Positions 8,008-17,500 of a stretch of DNA of 64,000 nt are shown piece by piece (position 1 is the stretch's first letter; each line of letters starts with the position of its first letter). Origin of the DNA: Microbacterium lacus (GTDB lineage Bacteria > Actinomycetota > Actinomycetes > Actinomycetales > Microbacteriaceae). Position numbers and translations under genes: made by a program. The notes beneath the pieces are model-generated. The model was not told where the DNA came from and did no database searches. It saw nothing but the letters and a program-made list of their open reading frames with translations. Location: positions 1 to 64,000 of the forward strand of contig NZ_NMUM01000017.1 of NCBI RefSeq assembly GCF_002812805.1. Reading direction: 5' to 3'.

Positions 8008-8649
8008 ATGAGTGACGCCACCGGCCCCGGATTCCACAAGCCGGTACGACGCCCCTCCGAGATGTTCGACCGACTGTTCGGCACCGAGGATCCCGCCGAC
8101 GTTTCGCGCGTGGCCCATTCGACGGCCGCCGCGCTGCTTTCGCGCGTCCGCGAAGAGCCGGATGCCTCGGTGGTCGACCGCCTGGTGCAGTTCACCGACC
8201 TGCACGGTATCCATGACATCGCCGAGCTGTGGTCGCGCTCACCCGCGCGGACGCTGCCGGGAACGCTCTGGCGCCTGTACCTGCTGCAGTTGATGATCCA
8301 TGACGACCCCCGTACCGCTGCTCTCCTCTTCGAGCGTGGGCGGGTCGAGCTCTCGACGGCCGATGTCGTCGTCGCGGGTGCCCCGGCCCCCGCCGGGCCC
8401 GAAGAACTCGTCGAGCTGTCCGACACGATCCTGCGAGGCGTCTTCGAGGGTGACTTCGGCGTTGCACTCGAACGGGCTGCGGCCTTCTGCCGCGTTGAAG
8501 CGGATGGGGCGACCCGCCTCGCCGACGACTACGAACTGACCGAGCCCGAGCGTGCAACAGACCTCACCACTCGGGCACTCAGACTGTCGGCATTCGCCGC
8601 GGATCTGACCGCGGCGGCCTCGCTGTGGCGCCGCGACTCGCTGAACTGA
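8008..8649 (+). CDS. Conserved actinobacterial protein of unknown function
   Basis: This 213-residue soluble, helix-rich protein starts MSDATGPGFHKPVRRPSEMF. It has a conserved-looking central region (LWRLYLLQLMIHDDPRTAALLFERG) and an acidic C-terminal half. There is no signal peptide or membrane segment and no catalytic motif that I recognise. Related proteins in this family of bacteria are sometimes labelled 'RNA polymerase subunit beta', but nothing in the sequence supports that. The start is fixed by a leaderless-type -10 box 6 nt upstream. Confidence 0.75.
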   Translation: MSDATGPGFHKPVRRPSEMFDRLFGTEDPADVSRVAHSTAAALLSRVREEPDASVVDRLVQFTDLHGIHDIAELWSRSPARTLPGTLWRLYLLQLMIHDDPRTAALLFERGRVELSTADVVVAGAPAPAGPEELVELSDTILRGVFEGDFGVALERAAAFCRVEADGATRLADDYELTEPERATDLTTRALRLSAFAADLTAAASLWRRDSLN

Positions 8650-8804
8650 GCGACGCCCGACCTTCGGGCAGAGAAGTGCCGGGCCGCAGAACGCCTCTCG
8701 GCGCGGAGCCGCTCGGAGCGGCAGATTATGGAGCCCGGGGTTACTGCGGCCCGGCTGTTCCAGTGTAACGCAGCCGCCGCGGCGGCTATTCCGACCGGGC
8801 GCCG

Positions 8805-8810
8805 TAGGCT
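8805..8810 (+). promoter_or_regulatory. -10 box (TAGGCT) of leaderless pabC
   Basis: TAGGCT, a 6-nt spacer and then ATG 8817. Confidence 0.55.
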
Positions 8811-8816
8811 CGGAGA

Positions 8817-9701
8817 ATGGCAACACGCTTCGCGCTCATCATCGAGCCCACGGCATCCGGGGACTCCCGCACCGACTTCTCCGCGACGTTCACGCAAGTC
8901 GACGCGTCCGCGCCGGCGCTCAGCGTCGGGGAGCTGAGTACGCAGCGGGGGGACGGCATCTTCGAGTCGATCGGTGTGGTCGACACTCACCCGCAAGAGG
9001 TCGCTGCGCATCTGGAGCGGTTCGTGCGTTCGGCCGAGATCTGCGATCTGCCGGTGCCGAACGTGGAGCAGTGGCGTCAGGCCATCGATGCCGCCGCGGC
9101 GCTGTGCGGCCCTGGAGAGTGGGTGGTGAAGACCATCCTCAGCCGTGGAGTCGAGCATGGACCGACCCCGACTGCCTGGGTCACCGCTGCAGACGCGGCC
9201 GACTTCTCGCGGCCCCGGAGCGAGGGTATTGCGGTCGTGACGCTCGACCGCGGGTTCGATCTCAACGCACCCGCCCGTGCTCCGTGGCTGCTTCTCGGTG
9301 CGAAGACGCTGTCGTATGCGGTGAACATGGCATCGCTGCGCGAGGCGCACAAGCGCGGTGCGGACGACGCGATCTTCGTCTCGTCGGACGGGTTCGTGCT
9401 CGAAGCACCCACGGCATCCGTCATCCTGCGTATCGGTGACGTCTTCGTCACCCCGGAGCCGACCGGCGGAATCCTGCACGGCACGACCCAGTTGAGCGCA
9501 TTCGCGTGGCTCGAGGGGCAGGGTTACACGACCGCTTATCGCGATGTGCGCGTGAGTGAGCTGGCCACCGCGGATGCCGCGTGGCTCGTGTCGAGCGTGC
9601 GGCTCGCAGCTCCCGTTCGGCGGATCGACGAGGTGGAGGTGTCGCTCGACTACGAGCTGACCGACGCCCTCAACGCCTATCTGCTCTCGCCCCGCGACTG
9701 A
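8817..9701 (+). CDS. pabC: Aminodeoxychorismate lyase / class IV aminotransferase
   Basis: This 294-residue fold-type IV PLP enzyme probably converts aminodeoxychorismate to p-aminobenzoate for folate. The PLP-binding lysine is in GAKTLSYAVNMASLREA (about residue 162), the catalytic Glu in DGFVLEAPTASV (about 197), and the phosphate-binding GILHGTTQ motif follows. Branched-chain or D-amino-acid aminotransferases share this fold, so the exact substrate is an inference. The gene stands alone, with a strong terminator immediately downstream separating it from the pst operon. Confidence 0.82.
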   Translation: MATRFALIIEPTASGDSRTDFSATFTQVDASAPALSVGELSTQRGDGIFESIGVVDTHPQEVAAHLERFVRSAEICDLPVPNVEQWRQAIDAAAALCGPGEWVVKTILSRGVEHGPTPTAWVTAADAADFSRPRSEGIAVVTLDRGFDLNAPARAPWLLLGAKTLSYAVNMASLREAHKRGADDAIFVSSDGFVLEAPTASVILRIGDVFVTPEPTGGILHGTTQLSAFAWLEGQGYTTAYRDVRVSELATADAAWLVSSVRLAAPVRRIDEVEVSLDYELTDALNAYLLSPRD

Positions 9702-9705
9702 TCAG

Positions 9706-9751
9706 CCAACGAGGAAGGCCCGCGACGATTGTCGCGGGCCTTCCTCGTTGG
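9706..9751. terminator. Bidirectional terminator between pabC and pstB
   Basis: A perfect 21-bp stem (9706-9726 with 9731-9751) with a 4-nt GATT loop sits between two convergent genes. Both sides end in A/T-containing flanks (CCAACGAGGAAGG and its complement). Confidence 0.88.
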
Positions 9752-9760
9752 CGTACGGGT

Positions 9761-10540
9761 TTACCCGAAGCGACCCGAGACGTAGTCCTCGGTCGCCTGG
9801 ACGGTCGGCGTGGTGAAGATCGTGCGGGTGTCGTCGTACTCGATGAGCTTGCCGGGCTTGCCGGTGCCCGCGATGTTGAAGAACGCGGTGCGGTCGGAGA
9901 CGCGCGAGGCCTGCTGCATGTTGTGCGTGACGATCACGATCGTGTACTCGGACTTGAGCTCGGCGATCAGCTCTTCGATCGCGTACGTCGAGATCGGGTC
10001 GAGGGCCGAGCACGGCTCGTCCATCAGCAGCACGTCGGGCGAGACGGCGATCGCGCGGGCGATGCAGAGGCGCTGCTGCTGTCCGCCCGACAGACCCGAG
10101 CCGGGGCGGTCGAGGCGGTCCTTGACCTCGTTCCACAGGTTCGCCCCGCGGAGGGACTTCTCGACCAGGGCGTCGGCGTCGCTCTTGTTGATGCGCTTGT
10201 TGTTCAGCTTGACGCCGGCCAGCACGTTTTCACGGATCGACATCGTCGGGAACGGGTTCGGGCGCTGGAACACCATGCCGACCTGGCGACGCACCAGCAC
10301 CGGGTCGACACCCGGGGCGTACAGGTCGGACCCGTCGAGCAGCACCTGGCCCTTGACGTAGGCCCCCGGGATGACCTCGTGCATACGGTTGAGGGTCCGC
10401 AGGAAGGTCGACTTACCGCAGCCCGACGGGCCGATGAAGGCCGTCACGCTGCGGGGTTCGATCTCGAGCCCGACACCTTCTACGGCGAGGAAATCGCCGT
10501 AGAAGACGTTCAGATCGTTGACTTCGATGCTCTTGGACAC
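9761..10540 (-). CDS. pstB: Phosphate ABC transporter ATP-binding protein PstB
   Basis: This 259-residue ATPase of the high-affinity phosphate importer has Walker A GPSGCGKS (about 36-43), ABC signature LSGGQQQR (about 153), Walker [14 protein letters not shown] (about 171-183) and switch His in VTHNMQQ. The PstB-specific FQRPNPFP segment is present. The start is GTG 10540 behind GAGGAAAAC. It is the last gene of pstSCAB, 39 nt after pstA, and ends against a strong terminator. The protein energises PstA/PstC at the membrane and, with PhoU, signals phosphate status. Confidence 0.97.
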   Translation of the reverse strand: MSKSIEVNDLNVFYGDFLAVEGVGLEIEPRSVTAFIGPSGCGKSTFLRTLNRMHEVIPGAYVKGQVLLDGSDLYAPGVDPVLVRRQVGMVFQRPNPFPTMSIRENVLAGVKLNNKRINKSDADALVEKSLRGANLWNEVKDRLDRPGSGLSGGQQQRLCIARAIAVSPDVLLMDEPCSALDPISTYAIEELIAELKSEYTIVIVTHNMQQASRVSDRTAFFNIAGTGKPGKLIEYDDTRTIFTTPTVQATEDYVSGRFG

Positions 10541-10579
10541 GTTTTCCTCTGGATGTTCTCGGGTAGGAGCGGGGGAGGG

Positions 10580-11674
10580 CTAGCGGCTGGTCTTCGGCGC
10601 GAAGACGCGGGCGATGAGGCGCGCGAGCAGGTTCAACGCCATGACGATGACGATCAGCACGAGCGCCGCGGCCCAGGCGCGGTCGATGTAGGCCTCGGCC
10701 GGGATGCCCTGGTTCATGTACTGCGAGTAAGCGAAGACGGGGAGCGTCATCATGCGCCCCTCGAACAGGTTGTAGTTCATCGATGTCGTCACGCCCGCCG
10801 TGATCAGCAGGGGGGCGGTCTCGCCGATGACGCGGGCGATCGAGAGCATGATGCCCGTCGTGATGCCCGCGATCGACGTCGGCAGGACGACCTTGACGAT
10901 CGTGAGCCACTTCGGCACGCCGAGTGCGTAGGCGGCCTCGCGCAGCTCGTTCGGCACCAGACGCAGCATCTCTTCGCTCGAGCGGACGACGACGGGAATC
11001 ATCAGGACCGACAGGGCGACGGCACCCATGATGCCGAGGCGGATGCCCGGTCCGAAGAACAGCGCGAACACCGCGAACGCGAACAGGCCCGCGACGATGG
11101 ACGGGATGCCCGTCATGACGTCGACGAGGAACGTGATGCCCTGCGCGAGCTTCCCACGGCCGTACTCGACCAAGTAGATCGCCGTGAAGAGGCCGATCGG
11201 GATCGAGATGACGGCCGCGGCGAGGGTGATGAGGAGGGTGCCGATGATGGCGTGCAGTGCGCCACCACCCTCACCGACGACGTTGCGCATCGATGACGAG
11301 AAGAAGTCCGCGGAGATGCCGGCGATACCGTTCGTGAGGACGGTGAACCCGAGCGAGATGAGGGGCACCATCGCGAGCGCGAAGGCGGCCGTCACGATCC
11401 CCGTGACGAGGCGATCGACCGCCTTGCGGCGCCCCTCGACCATTGTCGACACGATGGTGATCAGAGCGAGGTACAGCAGGACGGTGATGACGGCGAATCC
11501 GGCGACGTTGAACCCCGCACCGCTGGCGATGCCGAGGACGGCGAAGAGGATCGCGCTGACCACCGCGCTGAGACCGAGGATGCCCCAGGGGGAACCCTTC
11601 GGGAGGCGACCGTTCGTGAGGCCGCTGGGAGACGCGGGGGATGTGGAAGACGAGGGAGCAGTCGTGAGGGTCAT
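10580..11674 (-). CDS. pstA: Phosphate ABC transporter permease PstA
   Basis: This 364-residue inner-membrane permease has an N-terminal Ser/Thr-rich cytosolic tail of about 30 residues, then six or more transmembrane segments. The BPD transport loop (REAAYALGVPKWLTIVKVVLPTS, shown in part) interacts with PstB. It is longer than E. coli PstA (about 296 aa) because of extra N-terminal helices, as in other actinobacteria. It starts 1 nt after the pstC stop, so the two are translationally linked. Confidence 0.95.
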   Translation of the reverse strand: MTLTTAPSSSTSPASPSGLTNGRLPKGSPWGILGLSAVVSAILFAVLGIASGAGFNVAGFAVITVLLYLALITIVSTMVEGRRKAVDRLVTGIVTAAFALAMVPLISLGFTVLTNGIAGISADFFSSSMRNVVGEGGGALHAIIGTLLITLAAAVISIPIGLFTAIYLVEYGRGKLAQGITFLVDVMTGIPSIVAGLFAFAVFALFFGPGIRLGIMGAVALSVLMIPVVVRSSEEMLRLVPNELREAAYALGVPKWLTIVKVVLPTSIAGITTGIMLSIARVIGETAPLLITAGVTTSMNYNLFEGRMMTLPVFAYSQYMNQGIPAEAYIDRAWAAALVLIVIVMALNLLARLIARVFAPKTSR

Positions 11675-11675
11675 G

Positions 11676-12617
11676 TCAGTTGGCTCCCGAGAATTCCTTG
11701 CGGCGGTTGACGAAGTATCGCGCGAGGGCGTTCACCGCAAAGGTGAGGATGAAGAGGATGAGGCCCGTCGCGATCAGAACGTTGATGTTCGTGCCATAGG
11801 CCTCGGGGAAGGTGAGGGCGATGTTCGCGGGGATCGTGCTGGGGTTCTCGGGGGTGAAGAGTCGGAACGTCACGACGCCCGTGGCCGAGAGGACGAGTGC
11901 GACCGCCATGGTCTCACCGAGGGCGCGGCCGAGGCCGAGCATCGAAGCCGAGACGATGCCGCTGCGGCCGAAGGGGAAGACGGCCATGCGGACCATCTCC
12001 CACCGCGTCGCACCGAGGGCAAGGGCGGCCTCTTCGTGGAGGACGGGGGTCTGCAGGAAGATCTCGCGGCAGATGGCGGTGATGATCGGGACGACCATGA
12101 CGGCGAGCACCATGGCGGCCGTGAAGATCGTGCGGCCGGTGCTCGACACCGGGCCCGCGAACAGGGGGAACCAGCTGGCGTTCTCGACGAACCAGCTGTA
12201 GATGGGCTGGACGGCGGGGGCTAGAACGAGGATGCCCCAGAGGCCGAAGACGACCGAGGGGACGGCCGCGAGCAGGTCGACGACATAGCCGAGGCCCTGG
12301 GCCAGTCGGCGCGGTGCGTAGTGCGAGATGAACAGGGCGACGCCGACCGAGAGGGGGACGGCCATCAGGAGGGCGAGGAACGAGGCCCAGACCGTGCCGA
12401 ATGCGAGCGGCCAGACGTAGTCCCAGAAGTTCGTGGTCAGGACGGATGCGTCTTCGCTGGTCGCGGTCAGACCCGGGAGCGACTGAATCACCAGGAAGAT
12501 CGTGACGGCGGCGAGGGTGACGAGGATCATCGATCCCGCGAAGAGGGCGGTCCCCGAGAACCAGCGGTCGCCCGGGCGCTGCTTCGCCTTGATGGCGGGG
12601 GGCGCGGTGGTGGTCAT
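11676..12617 (-). CDS. pstC: Phosphate ABC transporter permease PstC
   Basis: This 313-residue permease has an N-terminal basic stretch (IKAKQRPGDRWFSG) and six transmembrane helices, the first at about 25-47. The coupling loop EEAALALGATRWEMVRMAVF is the EAA motif that docks on PstB. It forms the translocation channel with PstA. ATG 12617 follows AGGATGAG. A hairpin lies in the 76-nt gap to pstS and probably lowers pstCAB relative to pstS. Confidence 0.95.
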   Translation of the reverse strand: MTTTAPPAIKAKQRPGDRWFSGTALFAGSMILVTLAAVTIFLVIQSLPGLTATSEDASVLTTNFWDYVWPLAFGTVWASFLALLMAVPLSVGVALFISHYAPRRLAQGLGYVVDLLAAVPSVVFGLWGILVLAPAVQPIYSWFVENASWFPLFAGPVSSTGRTIFTAAMVLAVMVVPIITAICREIFLQTPVLHEEAALALGATRWEMVRMAVFPFGRSGIVSASMLGLGRALGETMAVALVLSATGVVTFRLFTPENPSTIPANIALTFPEAYGTNINVLIATGLILFILTFAVNALARYFVNRRKEFSGAN

Positions 12618-12654
12618 CTCATCCTGTTCTCGGGTTGTACGAGGCGTAAGGGGT

Positions 12655-12688
12655 GTGCCCGGCCCGCGATTGCTCGCGGGCCGGGCAC
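12655..12688 (-). terminator. Intra-operon hairpin between pstS and pstC
   Basis: A perfect 15-bp GC stem (12655-12669 with 12674-12688) with a 4-nt loop starts 5 nt after the pstS stop. It is probably an attenuator or mRNA stabiliser that gives more PstS than permease. Confidence 0.75.
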
Positions 12689-12693
12689 GGGTA

Positions 12694-13794
12694 TTACTCG
12701 ACGACGATCAGGTCCAGCGCGGCCTGCATGTTCTCGCGCTGCATGTCCGAGATCGGGGCGCTGCCGGCTGCGGCAGCCGACTCGTCCTGGCCCTCGGGGC
12801 TGATGACGTACTCGAGGAAGCCCTTGACGAGCGGTGCGGTTGCCGCGTCGACGTACTCCTCGCACGCGATCATGTAGCTGACCAGAACGATCGGGTACGC
12901 GGCCTCGTCGGGCGTGCGGTCGAGCTCGATCGCGAGGTCACCCGCGGTGCGTCCCTCGGCGACGGGCGACGCGTCCACGATCGCCGCGGCGGCCTCGGGC
13001 GAGAACTCGACGAACTCGTCACCGATCTGCACCGCGACGGTGCCGAAGCCCTCGGCGCGCGACGCGTCGGCGTACGTGACGGCGCCCTGGCCGGCCTCGA
13101 CGGCCGAGACGACACCAGAGGTGCCCTGGGCAGCCTCACCGGTGGAGAAGGGCCACACGCCATCGGGCTCTTCGGTCCACACGTCGGGTGCGGCCTGGAA
13201 CAGGTAGTCGGTGAAGTTCTCGGTCGTGCCCGAGTCGTCGGCGCGGTGCACCGGCGTCACGGCCAGATCGGGAAGGTCGACGCCCTCGTTGAGCGCGGCG
13301 ATCGCCGGGTCGTTCCAGTTGGTGATCGTGCCGGCGAACAGGCCCGCGATGGTCGCGGCGTCCATGTTCAGGCTGTCGATGCCCTCGAGGTTGAAGATGA
13401 CGGCGATGGGCGAGATGTAGGACGGGATCTCGATGATGCCGGTGCCTTCGACGCAACCGTCGAAGGGGCCCTCGGCGATCTCTTCGGCCGAGAAGGCGCG
13501 GTCAGAGCCGGCGAACCCGACGGCACCGGCCTGGAAGGACTCGCGACCGGCGCCGGAGCCGGACGGGTCGTAAGTGACGGTGACGCCCTCGTTGACGGTC
13601 TGGAACCCGGCGGCCCAGGCCTGGACGCCGACTTCTTGCGAGGACGCGCCGGAGCCGACGAGCTCGCCGCTGAGGGTGCTTTCGGCGGGGGCTTCGCTGG
13701 TGCTGCCGCCGGCCTCGTTCGAGGCGCAGCCGGCAAGGGCAAGGGCGGCGACGGCGCCGAGGGCCGCGATCCGCGAGATTCGGGTGATCTTCAC
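12694..13794 (-). CDS. pstS: Phosphate-binding lipoprotein PstS
   Basis: This is a 366-residue periplasm-facing lipoprotein. The signal peptide has lipobox LALAGC (Cys about 21), and a Ser/Glu-rich linker follows. The PBP domain has the phosphate-binding motifs GSGASSQEVG, DPSGSGAGRESFQ (near 80), GFAGSDRAF and HRADDSGTTENF. GTG 13794 is chosen because it begins the signal peptide (VKITRISRIAALGA); a frame to ATG 13842 would put 16 odd residues in front. It is first in the pst operon, with a two-unit PHO box about 90 nt upstream indicating phosphate control. Confidence 0.94.
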   Translation of the reverse strand: MKITRISRIAALGAVAALALAGCASNEAGGSTSEAPAESTLSGELVGSGASSQEVGVQAWAAGFQTVNEGVTVTYDPSGSGAGRESFQAGAVGFAGSDRAFSAEEIAEGPFDGCVEGTGIIEIPSYISPIAVIFNLEGIDSLNMDAATIAGLFAGTITNWNDPAIAALNEGVDLPDLAVTPVHRADDSGTTENFTDYLFQAAPDVWTEEPDGVWPFSTGEAAQGTSGVVSAVEAGQGAVTYADASRAEGFGTVAVQIGDEFVEFSPEAAAAIVDASPVAEGRTAGDLAIELDRTPDEAAYPIVLVSYMIACEEYVDAATAPLVKGFLEYVISPEGQDESAAAAGSAPISDMQRENMQAALDLIVVE

Positions 13795-13881
13795 TGTGTT
13801 TCCGTTCGATCCGTTGACAGGGCGTGTCCCGGTGCAGGGCACACAGCGACGGTAGGAGCGACGCCTTAAGAGAGTGGGCCA

Positions 13882-13903
13882 GAGTGGTGAACGGGAGGTG
13901 AAC
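13882..13903 (-). promoter_or_regulatory. PHO box upstream of pstS
   Basis: On the minus strand two adjacent 11-nt direct repeats are seen, GTTCACCTCCC and GTTCACCACTC. This is the actinobacterial PhoP/RegX3 box architecture (GTTCACC-type units every 11 nt). A further GTTCACC in the opposite orientation lies at 13925-13931. Confidence 0.82.
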
Positions 13904-13940
13904 GGGATCGGGCGCGGCGGGACCGTTCACCAGGGCGGAA

Positions 13941-13946
13941 TATGCT
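13941..13946 (+). promoter_or_regulatory. -10 box (TATGCT) of a leaderless gene
   Basis: TATGCT, a 7-nt spacer and then ATG 13954; this also argues against the ATG at 13942, which lies inside the box. Confidence 0.5.
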
Positions 13947-13953
13947 GTGCGCC

Positions 13954-14595
13954 ATGCCCCAGACCAGCAAAAAAGAGCAGGCCGCGCGAGCCGCGATCGA
14001 CGACGCGGCGAAGGCCGCTAAGCAGGCGCGCAAGGCCGCGAAGGACTTCCCGTCGAAGGCCGCCAAGAAGGTGCGTGAGCTCGCGGCCGAGGCGGAAGCG
14101 CGATCGGATGTCTCGAAGAAGACCCTCCGCAAGAAGCCCGCCAAGGTCGCGGCCAAGGCGAAGGACGCCGCGGCCCAGGTTCGCAAGGCCACGGCGGTCG
14201 CGCTGGCCAAGGTCGAGCGCAAGGCGGCCCTGAAGGCCGAAGCCGAGCGTGCCGCGGCTGACGCCGCGCGCGCCGAGGCCGAGGCGAAGCAACAAGCTGC
14301 GTCCGCCAAGGCCTTGAAGAAAGCGGCGGCGAAGGCTGACAAGGCGGCCCGTCGCGCGGCCGCCGATGCGGACAAGGCCGTGGCAGCGCTCGAGCCGCAG
14401 GATGTTCCGGCCGACGAGCCTCAGGACAGCGACCCGGCCGCGGCGCCCGTCGAGGCATCCGATGCGTCCGCCGTCGACGACCCCGACCTGGCCCGCCTGT
14501 CCGTCGCGCTCCTGCGTGTCCGCGTTCGCGAAGCCGGACACACGGGCTACTCGCGCCTCACCAAGGCGCAGCTGATCGACCTACTCTCGAGCTGA
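13954..14595 (+). CDS. Lys/Ala-rich coiled-coil protein, histone H1-like
   Basis: This 213-residue protein is extremely rich in Ala, Lys, Arg and Glu over residues 1-150 (repeated KAAK, KADKAAR-type units), predicting one long basic helix/coiled coil. It is followed by an acidic Pro/Asp linker (about 150-178). The small C-terminal domain (RVREAGHTGYSRLTKAQLI) resembles SAP/Rho-N folds used in nucleic-acid binding. DNA or RNA binding is inferred from composition. It lies 1 nt upstream of the Pls-like synthetase gene and is probably co-transcribed with it. Confidence 0.7.
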   Translation: MPQTSKKEQAARAAIDDAAKAAKQARKAAKDFPSKAAKKVRELAAEAEARSDVSKKTLRKKPAKVAAKAKDAAAQVRKATAVALAKVERKAALKAEAERAAADAARAEAEAKQQAASAKALKKAAAKADKAARRAAADADKAVAALEPQDVPADEPQDSDPAAAPVEASDASAVDDPDLARLSVALLRVRVREAGHTGYSRLTKAQLIDLLSS

Positions 14596-14596
14596 C

Positions 14597-17500
14597 GTGA
14601 CCGACCCCGCCGCCCCGGTGTCCGCGCCCGAATCGCGCCAGCCGGAGCTCGACCGGCGTGCCCACGCACCCGCAGAGCGCACGCTTCTCGACATCCTGCG
14701 CGCGACCACCGCGCGGTACCCCGAGGCGTCGGCGATCGACGATGGTTCGGGTGCGCTGAGCTACCGGGAGCTGATGGCACGCGTGGGCCGCACCGCGGCG
14801 CGGCTGCATGAGGCCGGAGTGCGCCGCGGTGACCGCGTCGGCGTGCGGATGCCGTCGGGCACCAAAGAGCTGTACATCTCGATCCTCGGCGTGATCGCTG
14901 CCGGGGCGTCGTACGTGCCGGTCGACGCGGACGACCCCGAAGAGCGTGCGGTACTCGTCTTCGGTGAGGCGGCCGTGCGCGGGGTGGTCGAAGGGACGGG
15001 CGAGTTTCGGCCGACGATCGCGGACGCGGCGCCCGAGCCATCCGCCCTCTTCGCGGGTGATGTCCCGCACCCCAGCACGCACGCCGTCGTGGCGGTGCCG
15101 CCGCCGACCGAGGACGACGACGCGTGGGTGATCTTCACCTCGGGTTCGACGGGCACGCCGAAGGGCGTCGCGGTCAGCCACCGCTCGGCCGCCGCGTTCG
15201 TCGATGCCGAGGCCGCACTGTTCCTTCAGGACGACCCGCTCGGTCCGGGCGATCGTGTTCTCGCAGGCCTGTCGGTCGCGTTCGATGCCTCGTGCGAAGA
15301 GATGTGGCTTGCCTGGCGGCATGGAGCGTGCCTGGTGCCCGCGCCGCGCGCGCTCGTGCGGTCGGGCGAAGACCTCGCCCCGTGGCTCGTGCGGCAGCAG
15401 ATCACGGTGGTCTCGACCGTTCCCACGCTGGCCGCGCTCTGGCCCGCCGAGTCGATCGAGAACGTCCGTCTGCTGATCTTCGGTGGCGAGGCCTGCCCGC
15501 CCGAACTCGCGGCCCGCCTCACAGAAGAGGGGCGCGAGGTCTGGAACACGTACGGTCCGACCGAGGCGACGGTCGTCGCCTGCGCCGCCCTCATGGATGG
15601 CGCGCCGCCGGTGCGGATCGGGCTGCCCCTCGACGGCTGGGCGCTCGCGGTCGTGAACGCCGAGGGAGCGGCCGTCGACGAGGGCGAGGTCGGCGAACTG
15701 ATCATCGGGGGAGTGGGCCTGGCGCGCTATCTCGATCCCGCGAAGGACGCGGAGAAATACGCCCCGATGCCCTCGCTCGGCTGGGACCGCGCCTACCGCT
15801 CGGGTGACCTCGTGCGATACGACCCCGCCGGGCTCGTCTTCCAGGGGCGCGCCGACGACCAGGTCAAGATCGGCGGCCGCCGCATCGAACTGGGTGAGGT
15901 CGAGGCCGCGTTGCAAGCCTTGCCCCATGTTGGGGGCGCCGCGGTGGCGGTGCGGCGGACGGATGCGGGAGTCGACATCCTGGTCGGCTACCTCGTCGTC
16001 GATGAGGGGTTCGACCGTCAGGCCGCGCGCGCCGAGCTCGCTGCGACCCTGCCCGCCCCGATGGTGCCGCTTCTCGCGGTCGTGGACGACCTGCCCGTTC
16101 GTACCTCGGGCAAGGTCGACAAGGCCGCGCTGCCGTGGCCGCTGGTCGGTATGCCGACGGAGGAATCAACGCTGACCGGTGTCGAAGCATGGCTGGCCGA
16201 ACAGTGGCGGGCGGTGCTCGGGGTGTCGGTTCCCGATGCAGACGCCGACTTCTTCGACCTGGGCGGTGGCTCGCTCGCCGCGGCTCAGCTCGTCTCGAAG
16301 ATCCGGGTACGCTCGCCCGAGTTCGCCGTCGCCGACATCTATGACCTGCCGCGCCTCGGCGCCATGGCGAAGGCTCTCGGACCGCTCGGCGAAGAAGCGG
16401 TGGGAACGTACCGCGAGCCCGCTCCGACACCCCGCTCGACGCAGATCCTGCAGACGATCATGGGTGTTCCCCTCTTCATCCTCAGTGGCGTTCGCTGGCT
16501 GATCTACCTCGTGACCGCGGGCGCTCTCTTGCGCCTCGTTCCGGGTTTCGAGGCGCTCCCGACCGTGGACTGGTGGGTGCTCGTTCCGGCGCTGCTGGTC
16601 TTCGCCACACCGTTCGGACGGATGGCCATCTCGGCGGCCGCCGCTCGCGTCCTGCTCGCCGGGGTGCGGCCGGGTGACCACCCCCGCGGCGGACATGTGC
16701 ACATCCGGCTCTGGCTGGCGGAGCAGATCGCCGACCAGGTGGATGCCGTGGGTCTCGCCGGGGCCCCGTGGATCAGCTACTACGCTCGAGCGCTCGGCGC
16801 GAAGATCGGCCGCGACGTCGACATGCACACGCTGCCACCGGTCACGGGAATGCTGCAGATCGGCGACGGCGCGAGCATCGAACCCGAGGTGGATCTGACG
16901 GGCTACTGGATCGACGGCGATGTCGTGCGGATCGGCGAGGTACGCATCGGGGCCGAGGCGACGATCGGCGCGCGCAGCACACTCGCTCCCGGCACGCGCA
17001 TCGGTCGTCGGGCCGAGATCGCGCCAGGGTCGGCGGTGTTCGGCCGCGTGCGGGCCGATCAGCGCTGGGCCGGTTCGCCCGCCGAGCGGGTCGGCGGTGC
17101 CGCCGAGGACTGGCCGCGCGAGCGCCCGCCCGCGCCCACGCGCTGGCTGTGGGCGTATGCGGCCTCGTCGGCCCTGCTGGCGCTGCTGCCCCTGCTGGCA
17201 TTCGCGCTCGGTGCGCTCGTTCTGGCGGCGGGCATGCGCGGGGCCGACTCGCTCGGGATGGCGGCACTCGCCGCATTCGCTTGGCTCGTTCCCGCGGTGC
17301 TGGTCACCGGCCTGGTGTTCGCGGCATCCGTCGTCATCCTCGTGCGGCTCCTTCAGCGGGGCCTCCTCGAGGGCACGTTCCCCGTGCGGAGTGCGATGGG
17401 ATGGCGAGCCTGGACGATCGAGCGTCTGCTCGACTCCTCGCGCACGATCCTGTTCCCGCTGTACTCGAGCCTGTTCACACCGGTCTGGCTGCGGATGCTG

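Noticed and set aside
8650..8816. Possible RNA gene in the 167-nt gap before pabC
   Set aside because: GC-rich with short stems, but no cloverleaf or known motif could be built; only the pabC -10 box is supported.
9581..11296. 571-codon plus-strand frame across pabC end and pstB/pstA
   Set aside because: Composition is Asp/Arg/Gly-rich nonsense opposite well-conserved pst genes, and it runs through a strong terminator.
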